Source of the DNA: Rhodococcus sp. 06-235-1A
Lineage (GTDB): Bacteria > Actinomycetota > Actinomycetes > Mycobacteriales > Mycobacteriaceae
Length of the DNA: 64,000 bases
Direction: 5' to 3'
NCBI RefSeq assembly: GCF_002258785.1
Contig: NZ_NOYI01000002.1
Location: 62,001-126,000, forward strand
The notes beneath the pieces were generated by a model. That model worked only from the letters and a program-made list of their open reading frames with translations, did no database searches and was not told where the DNA came from. A program made the translations under genes and the position numbers. Numbering within the stretch: the stretch's first letter is position 1; each line of letters begins with the position of its first letter. Shown piece by piece: positions 58,833 to 64,000 of the stretch.

Positions 58833-59858
58833 TCAACGGCCTGCAGCGGGGATCCGTTGCAGCCCGTCTCCGGTGGCCGATCCCACGTACAGGTCGCCCG
58901 TATCGGCGTCGACGGCAATCGAATCCGGCTGCCGCACTGTGGGGAACCGATCTGCTTCGACCGGAATTCCGGTATCGAGTGTGTACCCGACCACCTCGTT
59001 GAGGGCGGGCAGCGTCACCCACGCGATGCCGGACTGTTGATCGTAGGCGATGGCCCAGGGCTGCGACCCGACCGGAAACCGCTGCCGCATCAGCAGATCG
59101 TGCGAGGTGAAGACGAGCAACTCGGTCCCGGTCGAATCGGTGACGAGCAGACGCCCGAATTCGTCGCTGGTCATCTCGGCGGCACCTTCGCCTGCCCGCA
59201 GGGCGACTCCGAGGGTGCCGTCGTCCAGATTCAGATCCGTCACCGAGGTCTGCCGACGATCGAGTACCGATACACCCTTGGGAGTGCTGGCCAATGCGTC
59301 GGCCGAGGTGACGCTACCCCCGGAGACCGTGCTGGTGACCTGTCCGTTCGCGTCGAGTACGCGGACCATCCCGGTGTCGTCGCCGACCGCGGTCGAACCA
59401 TCGGGCAGGTCGGCGGCCGACAGTGCATCCGCATCGACGGTCAGATCGGTGCGCTGACCGTCCGCCACATCGATTCTCGCGACCGAACCGTCCATGGGGA
59501 CGAGCACGGTCGAGTCCCGTCCTGCGACGAGCCCTGCCCCGGTGGAGCCCAGGTCGACCACGCGCGTCTCGGCGGACTCGCTGTCGCCGACCAGGCTCAC
59601 GGTGGTCGATGCGTCGGTCAGCGCCACCAATGTGCGGGTGACGGGGTCGAACGTGAGCGCGTTCACCGGCGCGAACCGGCTGACGATTCCAGCGGGCGTC
59701 ACCGCAGTCGCGGGTGACTGGGCCGGTGGTTGCGGTTCGACCGAGATCTCGTCGGTGTTCTCGTCGTCGCTCGAGCATGCGCTCACCGACCACACTGTGA
59801 CGACGGCGAGCGCAGACGCAACTGCCACTCGAACCGAACGTGCCGACGGTGTTCGCAT
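58833..59858 (-). CDS. lppL: LppL-like beta-propeller lipoprotein
   Basis: The 341-residue exported lipoprotein has a signal peptide ending in the lipobox VSAC, with Cys28 as the acylated residue. An acidic Pro-rich linker follows, then a repeat pattern of beta-propeller blades (for example RTLVALTDASTTVSLV and QSGIAWVTLPALNEVVGYTLDTG; later DTGDLYVGSATGDGL). Position beside pyrD matches Rv2138 (lppL). The function is unknown. TAGGTT (59866-59871) lies 7 nt before the ATG, suggesting a leaderless mRNA. Confidence 0.85.
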   Translation of the reverse strand: MRTPSARSVRVAVASALAVVTVWSVSACSSDDENTDEISVEPQPPAQSPATAVTPAGIVSRFAPVNALTFDPVTRTLVALTDASTTVSLVGDSESAETRVVDLGSTGAGLVAGRDSTVLVPMDGSVARIDVADGQRTDLTVDADALSAADLPDGSTAVGDDTGMVRVLDANGQVTSTVSGGSVTSADALASTPKGVSVLDRRQTSVTDLNLDDGTLGVALRAGEGAAEMTSDEFGRLLVTDSTGTELLVFTSHDLLMRQRFPVGSQPWAIAYDQQSGIAWVTLPALNEVVGYTLDTGIPVEADRFPTVRQPDSIAVDADTGDLYVGSATGDGLQRIPAAGR

Positions 59859-59880
59859 GGGACCGAACCTACTTTCTTGG

Positions 59881-59910
59881 TGACGCTGACCTGTGTGACG
59901 CTGACCTGTA
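59881..59910. repeat. 15-bp tandem duplication upstream of lppL
   Basis: TGACGCTGACCTGTG (59881-59895) is followed directly by TGACGCTGACCTGTA (59896-59910), 14 of 15 identical. It lies just upstream of the lppL promoter and could be a regulator-binding tandem site or simple slippage. Confidence 0.7.
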
Positions 59911-60040
59911 CGACGCAGCCCTTACGCTGCCACATCTGTACCAGCGTGCCCGATACCGAAGAAATCGTCCGTGTCGGGCCGGTGCCGCCCGGTCGCATGG
60001 GGACTAGCGGTAGCGTGATCCTCCGAATCGAGTGCGCGAC

Positions 60041-60406
60041 ATGGGAGTGGACGTGGGATCCGAGGAAGCACACTTCGTCGTCGAGGAAGTGAACGCGGGA
60101 ACGCACGCGAACGGCTTCGGGCGCACCGACGACGGCCGATCATTTGCGTTTCGAGTGCACCGAAGCACCCTCTACGTGAAGATCTACCGGGCCGATGTGC
60201 GGTCTCCGGTCCCGGATCGGTCCGAGATCGAGGCGGTTGCCGAACATTCGGTTACCGAGGTCGATCTGACCGACGAACGCAGCATCATCGGCGTGGTGCG
60301 TGATGCTGTCGCACACGCACAGCAGTTGTCCGATGCGTCACAGCGAGACACCACGGCCGTCCGGGCGTTCTTCAATCGGGTCAACTCCGTGCTGGAAGGC
60401 TTCTGA
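60041..60406 (+). CDS. Conserved hypothetical protein (Rv2137c-like)
   Basis: The protein of about 120 residues has a mixed core, FVVEEVNAGTHANGFGRTDDGRSFAFRVHRSTLYVKIYRAD, then a helical C-terminus (DAVAHAQQLSDASQRDTTAVRAFFNRVNSVL). There is no membrane segment or catalytic motif. Position between lppL and the uppP region fits Rv2137c. The start is unresolved: GTG 60032, ATG 60041 and GTG 60053 (with GGGAG upstream) are all in frame. TAGCGT at 60011-60016 may be its -10 box. Confidence 0.7.
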   Translation: MGVDVGSEEAHFVVEEVNAGTHANGFGRTDDGRSFAFRVHRSTLYVKIYRADVRSPVPDRSEIEAVAEHSVTEVDLTDERSIIGVVRDAVAHAQQLSDASQRDTTAVRAFFNRVNSVLEGF

Positions 60407-60433
60407 CGCGCAACGCACGTCGGTCACGGGCAA

Positions 60434-61366
60434 TCAGGCGCTGACGTCGTCGAGGGCGGATGCGATGGCGGACGGAAGTTCGAGTTCCTCGGCCATCAAT
60501 GCGCCCATCAACTGAGCCAGATCGCGCGCTCCCACGATCGCGCTGCTCACGCCAGGCCTGTCCCGAGCCCAGGCGAGCGCGACGACCAGGGGAGAGGTCG
60601 CCAGCCCGTCGGCCGCGGTGACGGCGGCGTCGACGATGCTGACAGCAGAATCGGTGAGGTACGCCAGCACGGACTCCGCATGCACTTCGTCGGCACCACG
60701 GGAGTCCGCGGGGATTCCGTTGCGGTACTTGCCTGTCAGCACGCCGCCCGCGAGGGGAATCGCGGCGAGAACACCGATGCCGTGGTGGTCTGCGGCAGGG
60801 ATCAACTCGTCCTCGACCCCGCGGGCCAGCAACGAATATTCCGCCTGGGTGGCCACGATCCGTCCGGTACCGGCTGCGCCCGCCGCCGTCGCCAGCTGCC
60901 AGCCGAGGTACCCACGGGCTCCGGTATAGCGGACCCGCCCACTCGAGACGGCATAGTCGAGGGTGGCTGCGACCTCCTCGACCGGAGTCATCGGGTCCCA
61001 GGCAGCCACCTGCCACAGATCGAGATAGTCGGTTCCGAGTTCGCGCAGTGTCGCGTCCAGCTGACCGAGTAGGCCGCGGCGCGAGCAATCGACGTCGTAT
61101 CTGCCGTAGCGCGGGTTCAGTCCGGCTGCGCTGCTGATCACCAGCTCGTGCCGCGGGACGACGTCGTCGAGCAACTCGGCGAGTACTCGCTGCGCGCGCC
61201 CGTCCCCATACGCCGGCGACGTATCGACGAGTGTGCCGCCGGCCTCGGCGAAGGCCGACAGCTGTGCTGCGGCATCGTCACCGTCGGTTCCGCTGCCCCA
61301 GCCGAGGGTGCCGAGGCCGAGTCGCGAGACTCGAAGTCCGCTGGTGCCGACCGATCTCTGCTTCAT
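60434..61366 (-). CDS. Aldo/keto reductase family protein with degenerate active site
   Basis: The 310-residue TIM-barrel protein has the AKR signature regions GLGTLGWG, VDTSPAYGDGRAQRVL with Asp48 and Tyr53, and VALAWARDRPGVSSAIVGAR near the C-terminus. The usual catalytic lysine position (TKxG) reads SAAG, so Ala80 is there. The usual histidine (QIHxxD) reads QVAAWD, so Ala121 is there. It may be a binding or regulatory protein, or use another mechanism. It is divergent from uppP across 235 bp. Confidence 0.85.
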   Translation of the reverse strand: MKQRSVGTSGLRVSRLGLGTLGWGSGTDGDDAAAQLSAFAEAGGTLVDTSPAYGDGRAQRVLAELLDDVVPRHELVISSAAGLNPRYGRYDVDCSRRGLLGQLDATLRELGTDYLDLWQVAAWDPMTPVEEVAATLDYAVSSGRVRYTGARGYLGWQLATAAGAAGTGRIVATQAEYSLLARGVEDELIPAADHHGIGVLAAIPLAGGVLTGKYRNGIPADSRGADEVHAESVLAYLTDSAVSIVDAAVTAADGLATSPLVVALAWARDRPGVSSAIVGARDLAQLMGALMAEELELPSAIASALDDVSA

Positions 61367-61408
61367 ATGTGCCGAATGTCCTTTTACGTGTGATCGTCGG
61401 TGTCGAAC

Positions 61409-61426
61409 TGCACTGCCGCCAGTGCA
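61409..61426. promoter_or_regulatory. Inverted repeat in the AKR/uppP divergent region
   Basis: TGCACTG-CCGC-CAGTGCA has perfect 7-bp arms. It lies 43 bp upstream of the AKR start and 176 bp before uppP. It could be an operator for the AKR gene. The rest of this 235-bp gap shows nothing I can assign. Confidence 0.45.
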
Positions 61427-61601
61427 CAGTAGTGCGCCCGGCCGCTGTCTGTGAATGTGCCGCGCCGCGTCGCTCAGCTCGGTACGAACCGGCCTCGCCG
61501 GGTACGGTCGTGCCCGTGAATCGCGAATTCAGGGGGCAGGCCGTCGGCCGCGCATCTCTAGTGGACAGTCCATCGGGATCGATGTCGGAGCGGGGTGCCG
61601 C

Positions 61602-62441
61602 ATGATCGACATGACGTGGTTGCAGGCGATCATCCTGGGTGCGGTGCAGGGTCTGACGGAATTCCTGCCGATCTCCTCGTCCGGGCATCTGCGCATCGTG
61701 TCCGGTGTGTTCTGGAACGAGGATGCCGGGGCCTCTTTCACCGCGGTGACCCAGCTCGGCACCGAAGCTGCAGTGCTGCTGTTCTTCTGGCGCGACATCG
61801 TCAGAATCGTCAAGGCCTGGTTCGTCGGTCTGACGAGGAAGGACGAGCGCGGGCTCGATTACCGCATGGGCTGGTATGTGATCATCGCCACCATTCCCAT
61901 CGGCGTTCTCGGACTGCTGTTCAAGGATCAGATCCGAACCGGTGCCCGGAATCTGTACCTCATCGCGTTCATGTTGATCGCGTTCGCCATCGTCATCGCG
62001 ATCGCCGAGAAGGTCGGCCGAAAAGAACGTCCGATCGAGAAGTTGACCACCCGCGACGGCATCGTCATGGGTCTGGCGCAGTGCCTGGCCCTGATCCCAG
62101 GTGTGTCCCGTTCGGGAGCAACGACCAGCGCCGGCCTGTTCCTCGGGCTCGAACGCGAGGCAGCCGTACGATTTTCGTTCCTGCTCGCTATTCCTGCGGT
62201 CACGGCCTCCGGTCTGTTCTCGCTGCCCGACGCCTTCGAGCCGGTCGGCTCGGGCCTGGCTGCGTCGGGACCACAGCTGCTGGTGGCCACGGTCATCGCG
62301 TTCGGCCTCGGCTACGCCTCGATTGCCTGGTTGCTGAAGTTCGTCGCGAACCACTCGCTGTACTGGTTCGTCGGCTACCGCATCGTGCTGGGTGTCGTGG
62401 TGCTCGGCCTGCTGGCCGGCGGGGTCGTGTCCGCAACGTAG
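61602..62441 (+). CDS. uppP: Undecaprenyl-diphosphatase (BacA/UppP)
   Basis: This membrane enzyme dephosphorylates undecaprenyl (in mycolata, decaprenyl-type) pyrophosphate to recycle the cell-wall lipid carrier, and confers bacitracin tolerance. The 279-residue protein has the two conserved motifs, [14 protein letters not shown] near the N-terminus and [17 protein letters not shown] in the middle, with about eight hydrophobic segments. I use ATG 61602; ATG 61611 is an alternative. It is followed by the phosphatase 25 bp later, as Rv2136c-Rv2135c. Confidence 0.95.
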   Translation: MIDMTWLQAIILGAVQGLTEFLPISSSGHLRIVSGVFWNEDAGASFTAVTQLGTEAAVLLFFWRDIVRIVKAWFVGLTRKDERGLDYRMGWYVIIATIPIGVLGLLFKDQIRTGARNLYLIAFMLIAFAIVIAIAEKVGRKERPIEKLTTRDGIVMGLAQCLALIPGVSRSGATTSAGLFLGLEREAAVRFSFLLAIPAVTASGLFSLPDAFEPVGSGLAASGPQLLVATVIAFGLGYASIAWLLKFVANHSLYWFVGYRIVLGVVVLGLLAGGVVSAT

Positions 62442-62466
62442 ATCCACCCTCATTAGGGTCGATGCA

Positions 62467-63174
62467 ATGACAGTCATCTTGCTTCGGCATGGCCGCTCGA
62501 CGTCGAATACCGCCGGTACTCTCGCAGGTCGCAGCGCCGGCGTCGAGCTCGACGATCGCGGGCGCGAGCAGGCGCAGGCAGTTGCCGACCGTCTCGGCGA
62601 GCTCCCCGTCGCGGAGATCGTCCGCTCGCCACTGCTGCGGTGCGAGCAGACCGTCGAGCCGCTGGCTGCCAAGCTCGGGCTCGCGCCGCTGGTCGAGGAC
62701 CGGCTGGTCGAGGTCGACTACGGGCAGTGGACCGGTCGAACGATCAAGGAATTGCTTGCCGAGCCGCTGTGGAAGGTGGTTCAGCAGCATCCGTCGGCTG
62801 CGGTGTTTCCTGAGGGCGAAGGCCTGGCCACAGTTCAGCAACGTGCGGTTCGGGCCGTGCGCGAACACGACGCGCGGCTGGCCGCCCAGCACGGTCGAGA
62901 TGTGTTGTGGGTGGCGTGCTCGCACGGGGACGTGATCAAGTCGGTGCTGTCGGACGCGATGGGTGCCCACCTGGATTCTTTTCAGCGCATCGTCGCCGAT
63001 CCGGCATCGATCAGTGTCGTTCGCTACACCTCGACGCGACCCTTCGTTCTGCGGACCAACGACACCGGGTCCGATCTGAGCGTGTTCGTACCGAAGGCCG
63101 AGGAGCCGAGCACGCCGGAAGCGGGCAACGCGGACTCTTCGGACGCGGTCGTCGGTGGTGGGGCGGGCACCTAG
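62467..63174 (+). CDS. Histidine phosphatase family protein (Rv2135c-like)
   Basis: The 235-residue protein has the RHG motif with the phospho-accepting histidine (LLRHGRSTSN, residues 5-14), the second conserved region VRSPLLRCEQTVEPL, and SHGDVIKSVLSDAMG with the second histidine. The C-terminal tail (about 200-235) is acidic and low complexity. The substrate is unknown. TAGGGT at 62454-62459 lies 7 nt before the ATG and may drive a leaderless mRNA. It sits between uppP and DUF3090 in the conserved order. Confidence 0.88.
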   Translation: MTVILLRHGRSTSNTAGTLAGRSAGVELDDRGREQAQAVADRLGELPVAEIVRSPLLRCEQTVEPLAAKLGLAPLVEDRLVEVDYGQWTGRTIKELLAEPLWKVVQQHPSAAVFPEGEGLATVQQRAVRAVREHDARLAAQHGRDVLWVACSHGDVIKSVLSDAMGAHLDSFQRIVADPASISVVRYTSTRPFVLRTNDTGSDLSVFVPKAEEPSTPEAGNADSSDAVVGGGAGT

Positions 63175-63252
63175 AGCTCCGATTCGGCGCTGACACCCTG
63201 ATCGGTGGCAGGCTGGAGGGCAAGCAATACCGTCCGTGGTCGATCTGTGGCC

Positions 63253-63284
63253 GATAATGAAAGTTCCGCGAATCGCTTCGCGGA
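63253..63284 (+). promoter_or_regulatory. Promoter and 5'-end hairpin of the DUF3090 gene
   Basis: GATAAT (63253-63258) is a strong -10 match. The predicted start near 63265 coincides with a hairpin, TCCGCGAA (63265-63272) and TTCGCGGA (63277-63284). The message would begin with this stem, and AAGGAGGTG follows before the ATG at 63311. Confidence 0.55.
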
Positions 63285-63310
63285 GCTGTTCGAGTCGTTA
63301 AGGAGGTGCA

Positions 63311-63901
63311 ATGCCGCGCGCCATACACGTTTTTCGCACCCCTGATCGTTTCGTTGCCGGGACCGTTGGTGAACCGGGCGACCGAACGTTCTTCCTGCAA
63401 GCGGTGCACGACGCCCGCGTGGTGTCGGTCGCGCTGGAGAAGCAGCAGGTTCAGGTATTGGCCGACCGGATGGGGCTTCTCCTCGAAGAGGTACACCGTC
63501 GTTTCGGGGCGGAGGTACCGGCCGAGGAGGCCGATACGGTCGACACGAGTCCGCTGTTGACTCCGATCGACACCGAGTTCCGTGTGGGCACGATGGGTCT
63601 CGGCTGGGACGCCGATGCCAATGCCGTCGTGGTCGAGCTGTTGGCGGTCAGTGAGGTCGAGGTGGACGAATCGGTCGTTCTCGACGACACCGACGAGGGC
63701 CCAGATGCCGTGCGAGTGTTCCTCACCCCGGTTCAGGCTCGCGAATTCGCGGTTCGGTCCGAACGCGTGATCGCTGCGGGCCGCGCACCGTGCCCGCTGT
63801 GCGGACAGCCGCTGGCCCCCGAGGGGCACGTCTGCATCAGAACCAACGGCTACCGCCGCGGTGCGACGTTCGGACCGGTGACCGAGGTCGACGAGTCTTG
63901 A
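63311..63901 (+). CDS. DUF3090 family protein (Rv2134c-like)
   Basis: The 196-residue actinobacterial protein has a conserved start, MPRAIHVFRTPDRFVAGTVGEPGDRTFFLQA, and a C-terminal zinc-ribbon-like set with Cys161, Cys164 and Cys175 plus His173 (CPLCG and HVC). Its function is not known; conserved linkage to an SCO1664-family kinase-like gene suggests they act together. AAGGAGGTG lies just before ATG 63311, one of the best ribosome sites in the window. The 3' end overlaps the next gene by 4 bp. Confidence 0.88.
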   Translation: MPRAIHVFRTPDRFVAGTVGEPGDRTFFLQAVHDARVVSVALEKQQVQVLADRMGLLLEEVHRRFGAEVPAEEADTVDTSPLLTPIDTEFRVGTMGLGWDADANAVVVELLAVSEVEVDESVVLDDTDEGPDAVRVFLTPVQAREFAVRSERVIAAGRAPCPLCGQPLAPEGHVCIRTNGYRRGATFGPVTEVDES

Positions 63902-64000
63902 CCGTCGAACTGCCCCCGTTCGAGGGCCGCGAAATCATGGAGACCGGCGAGCTCACCATCGTCGGTCGAGTGGTCTCGGCCAGCAACGCCACGCTGGTGT
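63898..64000 (+). CDS. SCO1664 family protein (partial, N-terminus)
   Basis: From TTG 63898, overlapping the DUF3090 stop, the frame reads LTVELPPFEGREIMETGELT and then IVGRVVSASNATLV to the window edge. This start is typical of the SCO1664 family (Rv2133c), distantly related to phosphatidylinositol 3/4-kinases, which always follows DUF3090. Only 34 residues are visible, so no catalytic residue can be checked. Confidence 0.75.
   Translation, partial: MTVELPPFEGREIMETGELTIVGRVVSASNATLV

Overview
The window is a high-GC, densely packed actinobacterial chromosome segment. Gene content and order match the mycolic-acid bacteria (Mycobacteriales), and protein sequences point to Rhodococcus in the broad sense (Rhodococcus/Rhodococcoides). 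Supporting genes are the long-form transaldolase with zwf and opcA, sufR-sufBDCSUT, acn with acnR, ripA, moxR, the fabG1-inhA pair of mycolic acid synthesis, mutAB-meaB, mptB and lppL. No phage, plasmid, insertion sequence, CRISPR array or other clear mobile element was seen.

Layout: (1) 1-4979, minus strand: tkt-tal-zwf-opcA, the pentose phosphate operon. (2) 5386-12584: ctaB, qor, a small hypothetical gene, ctaA, a two-gene ABC exporter and mptB. (3) 12713-19177: sufR and the complete suf Fe-S assembly operon. (4) 19199-22123: Ku, a lycopene cyclase-like protein and an SDR, an insert relative to M. tuberculosis order. (5) 22280-27412: an ABC-F ATPase, then acnR and acn with a clear AcnR operator. 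(6) 27760-33861: a small membrane protein, one ripA-type peptidoglycan hydrolase, and a MoxR/DUF58/VWA operon. (7) 33928-36734: fabG1, inhA, hemH. (8) 36760-42085: conserved proteins, NfeD and stomatin, a SatD-like regulator with a membrane partner, and a TVP38 protein. (9) 42223-47407: mutA-mutB-meaB. (10) 47384-55026: nucleoside hydrolase, OsmC protein, MHS-family transporter, saccharopine-dehydrogenase-like protein, a GCS2-type ligase and an unusual zinc-finger SDR. (11) 55171-64000: tRNA-Leu(GAG), M20 peptidase, PEBP protein, pyrD, DUF5703, lppL, a small conserved gene, a degenerate aldo/keto reductase, uppP, a histidine phosphatase, DUF3090 and the start of an SCO1664-family gene.

Regions 1-9 follow M. 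tuberculosis Rv1446c-Rv1496, and region 11 follows Rv2141c-Rv2133c. Two blocks that are distant in M. tuberculosis therefore sit side by side here. This comparison is from memory of gene order, not an alignment.

The clearest regulatory signals are an AcnR-type operator before acn, a SufR-type operator over the sufR start codon, a SatD-like autoregulation candidate, several promoters whose -10 box lies 6-8 nt before the start codon (probable leaderless mRNAs), and strong hairpin terminators. Non-coding oddities are a 32-bp tandem repeat after ripA with a dispersed partial copy, and a perfect 25-bp-arm palindrome between the PEBP gene and pyrD. I did not find a clearly new multi-gene defence or biosynthetic system. 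The best leads are protein-level: an SDR fused to a zinc finger and lacking its catalytic tyrosine, an aldo/keto reductase lacking two catalytic residues, and the SatD-like regulator/membrane protein pair.
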